DNA from: Pirellulales bacterium
Lineage (GTDB): Bacteria > Planctomycetota > Planctomycetia > Pirellulales > Thermoguttaceae
NCBI GenBank assembly: GCA_030605745.1
Contig: JAUWHT010000382.1
Coordinates: 1 to 21,069, forward strand
Reading direction: 5' to 3'
Length of the DNA stretch: 21,069 bases
Position numbers and translations under genes: made by a program. Shown here piece by piece: positions 1 to 6,027 of this stretch (position 1 is its first letter; each line of letters begins with the position of its first letter). The notes below the pieces were generated by a model, which made no database searches, was not told where the DNA came from, and worked only from the letters and a program-made list of their open reading frames with translations.

Positions 1-503
1 GGGGTTTTATGAATTGTTGGTGTTTATGGACGTATGCTTCACCGGCCCAACAATTCCCATAGACCGCTGTGGACGGTCGCAAATTACTGCCCAATACCAA
101 CTTGCGGCGACTGACCATCGGCAATTCGCCTTTGCCGAAACGTCTGTCAAGACGAATCTTATACTGTCAAGCAACGCGGTAACTCGCGGCGTAGCAACGC
201 TTTACAGACGCTCGAATTGTTGGACGTTTTGGCCACCGTAACGCCGGCGTCTCGCCGGCACGCCGGGGCTAAGTCTTGGCAAATATGGCCCGTCGCAATA
301 AATCTGTAACGTGGGTTGTAGTGAGCTGTCAGCTATCAGCGGTCAGCTATCAACTCGAAACCCCACAGAAAACGCCGTTTCCAGAGGCTGAAAGCTGACC
401 GCCAAGTTTGAGATGTTGCAAATTTTTTCGGATGAGCCATATCCCCGCTCCCGACCCTGCCGCCAAAATTCCCACGACCGCGCGCTTCAGCCAAGATGAA
501 CAT
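1..503. other. left flank without a supported gene
   Basis: I see no convincing coding region here. The short open frames lack ribosome binding sites and protein-like composition. The stretch contains an 11-bp direct repeat GTCAGCTATCA at 328-338 and 342-352. It also contains a dyad, GCGGTCAGCT at 339-348 with AGCTGACCGC at 393-402, which could form a loose stem. This resembles ordinary repeat-bearing intergenic DNA next to mobile modules. Confidence 0.5.
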
Positions 504-597
504 GATCGAATATACCATTTAGGCCACGAATTTCAAGATCAAGAATTGGCCACCGACGGTTACGGCCCAACGCCGCCCCGCCCCCACGCACTTCACC
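504..597. repeat. 94-bp direct repeat, copy 1
   Basis: This block starts at GATCGAATATACCATTTAGG and is repeated at 1484-1577 with three mismatches and no gaps, a constant offset of 980 bp. The two copies bracket the two-gene minus-strand module at 639-1470, and this copy lies downstream of its last gene. The near-perfect identity suggests a recent duplication or a recombination boundary of the module. I do not recognise the repeat family. Confidence 0.9.
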
Positions 598-638
598 TTT
601 TTTTACTTCGCTGGTCTGTGGCCGAGAAATCTCGCGGG

Positions 639-1217
639 TCAATCCTCCATCTCGGCGACCAACTCTCGCCACTGGGCAATGCGGGGATCTCGTCTGCCGT
701 AGATTTCCTCCAGTCGGGCGCGGACCCAGTCCCGGTCAAGACCCTCACCCTGAATACGCAGAACCTGCTCGACGTCCGCCACGTCCTTGCGCCGGAAGAA
801 CATCATCTTGAACACGCAAAGCGTCTCGGCGTCCCAGATCATCACCATCTGCTCTCCGAGCGGCACCCGACGCCGACGCTGCCGAGCGGCCTCATAGAAC
901 GGCAACGTCGGCAGGAACACGTCGATCCGCAATCCCCGCAACCGCACCTCGCAGAAGCCGTGCTCCAGCAAGGACTCAAGCGCCCGCGCCGATTCGACTT
1001 GGCAGCCGAACTCCTGGAGAAGCCGGATGCACCCGGAGGGCTGCTTGGGGGAAAGAAACACTGTCAGGTCGACGTCGATCGTGCCGCGCGGTTCTCCCCA
1101 ATAGCCCAGGGCGATGGCTCCACCCAGCGCGTAGTCGCACCGTCGTTCTTCCAAGCTGGCGGCCAATTGCTGGGCGACGGCCGCCGCATCAGGCGGACGC
1201 TTATCGCTATTGGGCAT
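639..1217 (-). CDS. AbiEii-like nucleotidyltransferase (toxin-type)
   Basis: The predicted protein has 192 aa and the minimal nucleotidyltransferase signature. A glycine motif (GGAIALGYW, about residues 32-40) is followed by an Asp-x-Asp metal-binding pair in TIDVDLTVF (about residues 46-54). This pattern is typical of the MNT/AbiEii/DUF6036 superfamily, whose members transfer nucleotides to RNA, tRNA or proteins and often act as toxins. A second acidic residue is plausibly the Asp in LRIDVFLPTL (about residue 99), as expected for the third carboxylate. The ATG at 1217 overlaps the end of the preceding small gene by 11 nt, so the pair is probably translationally coupled. Toxin, housekeeping or phage-defence function cannot be separated from sequence. 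The enzyme fold is fairly secure; the toxin role is inferred from the paired layout. Confidence 0.75.
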   Translation of the reverse strand: MPNSDKRPPDAAAVAQQLAASLEERRCDYALGGAIALGYWGEPRGTIDVDLTVFLSPKQPSGCIRLLQEFGCQVESARALESLLEHGFCEVRLRGLRIDVFLPTLPFYEAARQRRRRVPLGEQMVMIWDAETLCVFKMMFFRRKDVADVEQVLRIQGEGLDRDWVRARLEEIYGRRDPRIAQWRELVAEMED

Positions 1218-1470
1218 TGCTGGCGTGCCTTTTCAACAAGGCCAGCACCGACACCGGCCACGGCGCTTGTTGGGCCGGGGCCAGGCCGCCGGCCAGACGA
1301 CTCTGCTCGATCAAGCTGGCCGTGCGGCAGGCCGAAAGGACCATCTCGCTCCGCTCGGCGAGCGACAATTTACGAATCCGTGCCAGACGCTGTTTCTGCT
1401 GACCGCGCAGCTCGCAGGGCGGCAAGAATCCACCGGCCTCTGACGAAGACAACTTGTCTTGCTGTTGCAC
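1207..1470 (-). CDS. small helical partner of the nucleotidyltransferase, possible antitoxin
   Basis: This 87-aa protein starts at a GTG at 1470 with a good upstream Shine-Dalgarno on the minus strand (GGGAGGA, about 6-8 nt away). Its central part (ARIRKLSLAERSEMVLSACR, about residues 30-49) reads as amphipathic helices, and it ends in LALLKRHASNAQ. No catalytic motif or clear DNA-binding fold is visible. It overlaps the downstream nucleotidyltransferase by 11 nt, the usual arrangement of a co-translated antitoxin-toxin or subunit pair. The antitoxin assignment rests only on size and position. Confidence 0.65.
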   Translation of the reverse strand: MQQQDKLSSSEAGGFLPPCELRGQQKQRLARIRKLSLAERSEMVLSACRTASLIEQSRLAGGLAPAQQAPWPVSVLALLKRHASNAQ

Positions 1471-1483
1471 GTTCGTCCTCCCA

Positions 1484-1577
1484 GATCGAATATACCATTT
1501 AGGCCACGAATTTCAAGATCAAGAATTGGCCACCGACGGTTACGGCCAAACGCCACCCCGCCCCCACGCAGTTCACC
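1484..1577. repeat. 94-bp direct repeat, copy 2
   Basis: Second copy of the repeat at 504-597, beginning 14 bp upstream of the GTG start of the small minus-strand gene. It matches copy 1 except for three substitutions near its right end. Because it lies where the promoter of the module should be, it may supply upstream regulatory sequence. Recombination between the copies would delete the whole module as a 980-bp circle. Confidence 0.9.
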
Positions 1578-1660
1578 TGCGTGGAGCGGTTGTCTGGCCA
1601 CTACAAAACGGCCAAACGCCACCTCACCCCCACGCAGTTTATCTGCGTGGGGGCGTGGCG
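1544..1660. repeat. two tandem REP-like hairpin units
   Basis: Two related units of about 47 bp start at 1544 and 1610, both opening with GGCCAAACGCCACC. Each contains an inverted repeat. The second is a perfect 11-bp stem (CCCCCACGCAG 1627-1637 with CTGCGTGGGGG 1643-1653, 5-nt loop) extended by an outer CGCCAC/GTGGCG pairing. The first is an 8-bp stem, CCACGCAG/CTGCGTGG. There is no T-tract, so these look like REP/BIME-type palindromes rather than terminators. Confidence 0.75.
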
Positions 1661-1679
1661 GCGATACACCCGGTACTCC

Positions 1680-1770
1680 GCAAGCGAAGCGAAGTTGTCA
1701 CTTGAGGAACCGGATGCGGTAGTTCTGCATCCCGGCGCGCCGGGAAATCTGTGGGAGCCCCGTGTGAGCA
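1680..1770 (+). ncRNA. orphan group II intron 3' end (domain V/VI-like remnant)
   Basis: From about 1704 the sequence reads GAGGAACCGGATGCGGTAG, then TTCTGCATCC, and then TCTGTGGGAGCCCCG. This is the pattern I know from the end of bacterial group II introns: the stop codon of the intron-encoded reverse transcriptase, then the domain V hairpin, then the domain VI stem. CCGGATGC can pair with GCATCC plus CGG. The AGC catalytic triad usually found in domain V appears as AAC, and the 3' strand carries extra bases, so the copy looks degenerate. The codons before it read KRSEVVT then stop, resembling a maturase C-terminus. No intact reverse transcriptase is present. The assignment is from memory of the motif and should be tested by covariance model. 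Confidence 0.5.
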
Positions 1771-1836
1771 GTTAGCCGGGGAAGGTCTTAACATCCTGCC
1801 CTTCGAGGCGTCAATAGTTATTCCCGAAAAACGCAG

Positions 1837-1872
1837 CCCCCGCCGGACCAGTGCCGGTCGGGGGTCTTTTAT
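1837..1872 (+). terminator. intrinsic terminator, plus strand
   Basis: CCCCCG at 1837-1842 pairs with CGGGGG at 1859-1864 and an inner CCGG/CCGG extends the stem, with one bulged T and a 7-nt loop. A TCTTTTATT tract follows. This is a convincing rho-independent terminator and probably marks the end of host transcription just before the phage-derived element. Confidence 0.75.
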
Positions 1873-1898
1873 TGGAGCTGGGAGGGCCGCATGAACAC

Positions 1899-1932
1899 GA
1901 AAAAGCCGCCTCCTGGCAAAACAGGAGGCGGC
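1899..1932 (-). terminator. intrinsic terminator, minus strand
   Basis: GCCGCCTCCTG at 1905-1915 and CAGGAGGCGGC at 1922-1932 form a perfect 11-bp stem with a GCAAAA loop. The AAAAA at 1900-1904 gives a U-tract only on the minus strand. It would end the predicted minus-strand RNA and leave plus-strand transcription less affected. Confidence 0.85.
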
Positions 1933-2095
1933 AGCATCAATGGGTCGGCCGCAACGAGCGGCCAATGGTCGGGGCGCGCTGGACGTAATGCACGTCCCGA
2001 AGGCCCCCGACTCGGCTGCAAACCGAAGCGGGGGAGTTGTCACAATCATCTTCCAGCAGCTACTACAAACGGTCCCGCACGACGCGGGGCCAACG
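1899..2095 (-). ncRNA. predicted structured minus-strand RNA antisense to the replication-gene leader
   Basis: On the minus strand a perfect TATAAT (plus coordinates 2106-2101) is followed by about 195 nt with no good open frame. The stretch ends in a near-ideal intrinsic terminator: an 11-bp perfect stem at 1932-1922/1915-1905, a 6-nt loop, then TTTTT at 1904-1900. In between are GGACGT/ACGTCC, GGCCGC/GCGGCC and CCCCCG..CGG/CCG..CGGGGG hairpins. The CCCCCG block can alternatively pair with the upstream CGGGG at 1970-1974, so mutually exclusive folds exist. No clear -35 is visible. The RNA would lie antisense to the leader of the ATPase gene starting at 2158, a layout seen in plasmid copy control and in phage P4 immunity. 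The regulatory role is inferred. Confidence 0.5.
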
Positions 2096-2157
2096 CCTGT
2101 ATTATACCGCCAACCGACAAAAGGAAAAATAGGGGATGCGGTAGAAGGGACAGAATT

Positions 2158-3648
2158 ATGAAGACAAGGAAGCGAAGCGGCGGCGAGTTGCGGCAAACGG
2201 TCGCAAGCATGGTGACCAACACGGCGGTCCTGGAGCGCGTCGCCGGCCAGTGGGAGGACGGCGGGCTGTTCGACGCCCGGTGGGCGAATCTCGCCGGCCG
2301 CTGGTGCGTGGATTTTTTCAAGGCGCACGGGAAGGCCCCGGGCCAAACGATCCGAAGCCAGTTCGACGAGTGGGCATCGACCACCAAGGTCGGTGAGGAA
2401 ACGATTGAAGGCGTGGAACGGTTCCTGGCGTACCTGTCCGACGAGCACGAACGTCGGGGCGGGCCGCCGCCCACCGACCACCTGCTGGGCGTGGCCGAGA
2501 GGTACTTCAACCGCGTTCGGGTGAAGAGGCTGGCCGAAACCATCGACGACGAATACAACGGCAAGATCGACAAGCAGATCGAGGCGGTCATGGGTTTCAA
2601 GCCCGTCGACCTGCGGGGCGGGGCCGACGGGCTGGTGCCGCTCTCGGACGTAGAGCGGCGGAAGGTGTCATGGCTTTGGAGGGACTGGGTGCCGAGGGGC
2701 GAGCTGACGATCATCGACGGCGACATGGGCAGCGGGAAGAGCCAGATCACCCTCGACATCGCGGCGAGGGTGTCGCGCGGCTGGCGGATGCCGCCGGGTT
2801 GCCGCAATCCCTTCGACCGGGACAGACGGAAGCCGGCCAACGTGATCTTGCTTTCAAGCGAGGATGACGCGGCCACGACCATCGGCCCGCGGTTCGACGT
2901 GGCCGGCGGCGACTCGAACCGGGCGCGGGTGCTCGGCGTCGGGGGCGGTGACCGGCCGCCGATGATGTTCCCCGACGGCCTGCCGTCACTGGAGAAGATG
3001 ATCGTCAAGCACCGGGCGAGGCTGGTCGTGGTCGATCCGTTCTACGGTTTTCTCTCCGGCAAAGTGGACGCCAACACGGACCACAAGGTGCGCGGTCCGC
3101 TGCGGATGCTCTCGGACATGGCCCACCGGACCGGGGCGGCCTTCATCCTCACCCGACACCTGAACAAGAAGGAAGAGAGCAGCCCGCTCTACCGTGGCGG
3201 TGGGAGCGTGGCCGTGGCCGCCCACTGCCCGAGCGCGCTGATACTCGGACGCGACCCGGAGAACCGCGAGACGCGGATCATGGCGGGCAACAGGATCAAG
3301 CACGCCCCCATGCCCCCTTCGCTGGGCTACGGCATAGAGGGACGCGATCACCCGGAGACCGGCAGGCTCAGCCGGATCGAGTGGACGGGCGAGACGGAAC
3401 TGACCGCCGACGACATACTCCGCTGCCCGAAGCGACAGGGCAGGCCGTCGAGGATGGACGAATACGTCGAGTTCATCCGGGACACGTTGGCCGACGGCCG
3501 GACGATGACTTCCCGCGAATTGCAGAAGGCCGTGACCGCCGAGTTCGACATCAGCGTGCCGACCTACAAGACCGCTCGCAAACTGGCGAACGTGGAAGTA
3601 GAGAAAGAAGGCTTCAGCGGCGGGTGGATCTGCCGCATCGACGGATAG
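2158..3648 (+). CDS. RepA/AAA_25-type replicative ATPase or helicase
   Basis: This 496-aa protein has a clear P-loop (GDMGSGKS, residues 188-195) and a Walker B strand (RLVVVDPF, about 288-295, Asp 293). It also has a downstream LTRHLNK segment (331-337) and an RGGGSVAVAA segment (346-355), in the order found in RecA-fold RepA/AAA_25 ATPases of plasmids, phages and satellites. An N-terminal helical region (about 1-170) has no recognised motif, and a C-terminal part (about 430-496) looks like a winged helix. The ATG at 2158 is preceded by GAAGGGA and follows the structured leader. The frame is open back to 1891, but that extension runs through the hairpins and is low-complexity, so I reject it. 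The repeat-rich origin-like region begins at the stop codon, which supports a replication-initiator or helicase role. Confidence 0.85.
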   Translation: MKTRKRSGGELRQTVASMVTNTAVLERVAGQWEDGGLFDARWANLAGRWCVDFFKAHGKAPGQTIRSQFDEWASTTKVGEETIEGVERFLAYLSDEHERRGGPPPTDHLLGVAERYFNRVRVKRLAETIDDEYNGKIDKQIEAVMGFKPVDLRGGADGLVPLSDVERRKVSWLWRDWVPRGELTIIDGDMGSGKSQITLDIAARVSRGWRMPPGCRNPFDRDRRKPANVILLSSEDDAATTIGPRFDVAGGDSNRARVLGVGGGDRPPMMFPDGLPSLEKMIVKHRARLVVVDPFYGFLSGKVDANTDHKVRGPLRMLSDMAHRTGAAFILTRHLNKKEESSPLYRGGGSVAVAAHCPSALILGRDPENRETRIMAGNRIKHAPMPPSLGYGIEGRDHPETGRLSRIEWTGETELTADDILRCPKRQGRPSRMDEYVEFIRDTLADGRTMTSRELQKAVTAEFDISVPTYKTARKLANVEVEKEGFSGGWICRIDG

Positions 3649-3835
3649 ACTTTTTATACCCTTCGAGCCGAACCTGCGAAGGGTATAAAAAGTCCGGCGA
3701 AGGGGATACTTAGTAAGGGGTTTTAATACCCTTCTATTATTCCCCGCATAAAACGATGTTTCGCTGAATAGACTTTTTATACCCTTGGGCCGTCACGCCA
3801 AAGGGCATAAAAACTAACCCCTTACTATCCCCTTT
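3645..3835. other. candidate replication origin with iterons and palindromes
   Basis: Immediately after the ATPase gene there are five copies of a TTTTATACCCTT-like word in both orientations. A perfect 18-bp inverted repeat (GACTTTTTATACCCTTCG at 3648-3665 with its complement at 3677-3694, 11-nt loop) overlaps the stop codon. A 19-bp direct repeat ATAGACTTTTTATACCCTT occurs at 3645-3663 and 3768-3786; the second copy again forms a palindrome, imperfect, with 3797-3815. A further dyad pairs GGGGATACTTAGTAAGGGG at 3702-3720 with CCCCTTACTATCCCC at 3819-3833. An AT-rich core lies between. No U-tract follows, so these are not terminators. Position and symmetry fit an origin bound by the upstream protein. 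Confidence 0.65.
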
Positions 3836-3870
3836 GGATATTCGCCGGACAGAGAACCGAAGGTGACGAG

Positions 3871-4143
3871 ATGAAAACCAAACACAACATCCACCGCAAA
3901 GAACACCCTGCGGTGAGTTGGCTTCGCGGCCGGCTTCGCCGATACCGGAGGCTGCTCGACGATGATGACGCGGACGTGGACGTACTACGGCGGATGGCGT
4001 GCCGGGACGTGGAGGTGGCAAAGTTGAAGTGGGAGAGGTCGAGGCATTGCAGTGGTTGCGGTGCGGTCGTGTTGTGCGAGAATAGAAGTGTCCAGTCAAT
4101 CTACTTTTTCAAGGGAGAGAACCATGAACACATGGCCGAGTAA
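3871..4143 (+). CDS. small hypothetical protein with CxxC
   Basis: This 90-aa ORF starts at ATG 3871 behind GAAGGTGACGAG. The N-terminus is strongly basic (about residues 1-28), an acidic DDDDADVDV run follows (about 30-38), and a CSGCG pair with an extra nearby Cys (about residues 60-70) might bind zinc. No family recognised. Its last 20 nt overlap the next gene in a different frame, typical of packed phage operons. It could be a small DNA-binding regulator. Only the ORF, not a function, is supported, and the gene itself is moderately certain. Confidence 0.5.
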   Translation: MKTKHNIHRKEHPAVSWLRGRLRRYRRLLDDDDADVDVLRRMACRDVEVAKLKWERSRHCSGCGAVVLCENRSVQSIYFFKGENHEHMAE

Positions 4144-4357
4144 TGATGACGAGTTGCGGGACTATTTTGCCGCCTATGCGCTGCAAGGTCTGTTGGCGAA
4201 CGGATATCTGGATCAATCCGTCGAAGCAAAGACGGATGCGGTACCGACGTGGGAAGAAAGACGAAAGGTCTTGCCAGAAGCAGAGTGTGAGACCTGTGCG
4301 TTGGCCTACCGATTGGCTGATCGAATGCTGGAAACAATGAGGAGTCGGGAACCTTAA
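4124..4357 (+). CDS. small conserved phage-type protein, unknown function
   Basis: The start at ATG 4124 is chosen because of the strong AAGGGAGAGA 4-13 nt upstream; the frame is open further back to 4052 without such a site. The 77-aa product begins MNTWPSNDDELRDYFAAYAL and has a helical C-terminus (ALAYRLADRMLETM). Short acidic proteins with this opening and ending are common in phages and prophages, usually unnamed, often between the replication and packaging genes. Two Cys in CETC might be structural. Function unknown. Confidence 0.7.
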   Translation: MNTWPSNDDELRDYFAAYALQGLLANGYLDQSVEAKTDAVPTWEERRKVLPEAECETCALAYRLADRMLETMRSREP

Positions 4358-4511
4358 CTGCCCACCCCCAGCCGCCCCCCACCCCGGCACGCCGGCCCGA
4401 CCGGAGGCCCCTGGGGACCAAGCGTAAAGTATCAACCCCCTGAAACGCTCCCCCGTGTTTCCCGGCGATTGCAGGGATTTTCGGGGTGGACGCCGCGTAA
4501 AATAAATGTTA

Positions 4512-4560
4512 GGGTTCACCCTTTACTGATCGGCCCTTTTCGGGTAAAATACAGGGGTGA
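4512..4560 (+). promoter_or_regulatory. predicted promoter of the recombinase-packaging operon, with operator-like half sites
   Basis: TTTACT at 4522-4527 and TAAAAT at 4545-4550 are separated by 17 nt, a good sigma70-type fit, and the first gene starts at 4588. A GGGTTCACCC word abuts the -35 (4512-4521), and the reverse half GGGGTGAAC recurs just downstream (4555-4563). A repressor could use these as a divided operator. The upstream 4358-4511 is C-rich with no gene. Confidence 0.55.
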
Positions 4561-4587
4561 ACGGGGTCCCCAACAGGAGAACAAAAC

Positions 4588-5205
4588 ATGGCGAAGCACG
4601 TGGCGATTTATCTGAGGGTGAGCAGCCGTCGGCAGGACACGGCGTCGCAGGAGCCGGACCTGAAACGGTGGGCGGATGCTCAGGGCGAGCCGGTGAAGTT
4701 CTACCGCGACAAGGTGAGCGGCAAGACGATGGACCGGCCGGGGTGGAAGAGGCTGGAGTGTGACTATCGGATGGGCAAAGTGTCGGCCGTCGTGGTCTGG
4801 CGTCTTGATCGGCTGGGCCGGACGGCTTCGGGGCTGACGGCTCTGTTCGACGAATTGCGAAGTCACAAGATAAACCTAGTGTCGTTGCGGGATGGGTTGG
4901 ACCTGAAGACGCCGGCCGGTCGCCTCATGGCCGGCGTGTTGGCCAGTGTGAGCCAGTACGAGAACGAAGTAAGGGGTGAGCGGGTGCGGGCCGGTCAGGC
5001 CGTTGCACGGGCCAACGGGAAGCGTTGGGGTGGAAGCAAAAGGGGAGTGAGGAAGAAGGTCACGCCGACACAGATCAAGATCATCTGCCGGATGAAGATC
5101 GAAGGGGTGCCCGTCGCCGAGATAGCACGGGCCACGGCCTTGACCCGGCCGACGATCTACAACGTGCTGAACGAAAGGGAATGGTCAACGTCATGCCCAA
5201 GCTGA
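4588..5205 (+). CDS. resolvase/invertase-type serine recombinase
   Basis: This 205-aa protein is a complete small serine recombinase. YLRVSS near the N-terminus puts the catalytic serine at residue 12. The DNA-cleavage arginine motif RLDRLGR is at 72-78, a long E-helix region runs to about 140, and a C-terminal helix-turn-helix (TPTQIKIICRMK..IARATALTRPTIYNVL, about 156-195) matches the Hin/resolvase DNA-binding domain. RBS AGGAGA precedes the ATG. The family usually resolves dimers, inverts DNA or moves small transposons. In this element it coexists with the large serine recombinase at the right end, so a separate role is likely: multimer resolution of a replicating circle, or an inversion switch. 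No cognate res sites were identified. Confidence 0.9.
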   Translation: MAKHVAIYLRVSSRRQDTASQEPDLKRWADAQGEPVKFYRDKVSGKTMDRPGWKRLECDYRMGKVSAVVVWRLDRLGRTASGLTALFDELRSHKINLVSLRDGLDLKTPAGRLMAGVLASVSQYENEVRGERVRAGQAVARANGKRWGGSKRGVRKKVTPTQIKIICRMKIEGVPVAEIARATALTRPTIYNVLNEREWSTSCPS

Positions 5206-5576
5206 GAGATACGCTACCGAAGCGGTACAGCAGAGGATTCCTGACGCGAATCCACAACGGCACCACCCTGGGCCGGCGGTTGAACAGCACATTCGGCTCG
5301 CTGGTCCTGGACTGCGGCGGGGCTGACGCGATGACCACCGGCAAGTTGATGCTGGTCGAACGGCTGACGTTCTTGCAAGAGTTCCTGTCGGAGTTGGAGC
5401 AGAACATCGCGGCCGATCCCGTGGGCAAGCCGGAACTGCTCGGCCGGTGGACGCAAGGAATCAACAGCATGATGGGGTTGGTCAGGACGTTGAAGCTGGA
5501 CGAAGACAAGCAGCAACAGGTCTTCGACGCCCTTTACTCCGAAGACCCCGAAGAGGCGGCCGGGAACGGCGGCTAA
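5193..5576 (+). CDS. candidate small terminase subunit (TerS-like)
   Basis: The 127-aa product starts at ATG 5193 inside the end of the recombinase gene (13-nt overlap). An ATG at 5181, next to GAAAGGGA, is an alternative giving four more residues. It begins MPKLRDTLPKRYSRGFL and continues with helices carrying conserved-looking segments GGADAMTTGKLMLVERL and GRWTQGINSMMGLVRTLKL. Short proteins of this shape often precede terL in phages and prophages, where they act as the DNA-recognition subunit. The family match is from memory of the pattern, and one gene intervenes before terL. If correct, it recognises the packaging site and hands DNA to the large subunit. Confidence 0.45.
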   Translation: MPKLRDTLPKRYSRGFLTRIHNGTTLGRRLNSTFGSLVLDCGGADAMTTGKLMLVERLTFLQEFLSELEQNIAADPVGKPELLGRWTQGINSMMGLVRTLKLDEDKQQQVFDALYSEDPEEAAGNGG

Positions 5577-5705
5577 CGCCCGCAGGACGGCCCCTAACGC
5601 TACAGAAGGGAAGGACGGAGTTGTAATAACGCCCAGGCCCCACGCGGCCCTTAGACGGTAGCTAGGGGGCCACCTACGTACTGTGCAAAGGGAAGGAAAG
5701 AGAAC

Positions 5706-6026
5706 ATGGAACTGTATCAAGTGTGGGACCATCTTCTGGATGAACGCAACGACCGCTCGTGGTGGCCGCTGCCCAGCGACAACTACGATTCAATCGCGTT
5801 GATGACCGCAGCCGTTTCTCTTTCGGGGAGGATGCGTCATTGCAAAAACGAGCACGATCTGAAAGGGGCCGTCGAGGTCACGATGGACATGGTGGCGGAC
5901 GGACGGCTGGAGCGCTGGAGTTGGGCGCAGGAAAGCGTGAAAGTGACTCACGACATGGACGACTGGTGCAGAGAACACGATCCCGACGACGACGAGTTGC
6001 AGCGGATCGAAGCGGAAAGGAACTGA
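5706..6026 (+). CDS. hypothetical protein upstream of terL
   Basis: ATG 5706 has a strong AAGGGAAGGAAAGAG leader. The 106-aa protein is acidic and rich in Asp, Glu and Trp, with no motif I recognise. Its stop at 6024-6026 is followed one base later by the GTG of terL, so the two are probably co-translated. It may be a packaging accessory. The 130-bp gap before it contains a GC-rich stem (5646-5654 with 5662-5671) without a T-tract, which could be a packaging-recognition structure but is unproven. Confidence 0.65.
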   Translation: MELYQVWDHLLDERNDRSWWPLPSDNYDSIALMTAAVSLSGRMRHCKNEHDLKGAVEVTMDMVADGRLERWSWAQESVKVTHDMDDWCREHDPDDDELQRIEAERN

Positions 6027-6027
6027 C

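Noticed and set aside
408..1502. Long plus-strand open frame of 364 codons
   Set aside because: It is the antisense of the nucleotidyltransferase pair and of the direct repeat, with His/Pro/Arg-rich composition and no family signature. The minus-strand genes carry the motifs.
1704..1712. GAGGAACCG shared with 14399-14407 as a possible att core
   Set aside because: Nine bases is within chance for the regions compared. On the left the match lies inside the group II intron-like motif, which continues unbroken on both sides, so it is not a junction.
1968..2045. tRNA-Cys-like segment with a CTGCAAA loop
   Set aside because: The seven-base loop matches the Cys anticodon loop, but the stem has only four pairs and there is no D arm, T arm or acceptor stem in the right places. 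The bases fit the predicted structured RNA better.
1891..2157. N-terminal extension of the replication ATPase from an ATG at 1891
   Set aside because: It would translate hairpins and a terminator, has low-complexity composition, and a proper Shine-Dalgarno precedes the ATG at 2158.
3645..3835. CRISPR array or terminators
   Set aside because: The repeats are in both orientations with irregular spacing and no cas genes, so not CRISPR; the hairpins lack T-runs, so not intrinsic terminators.
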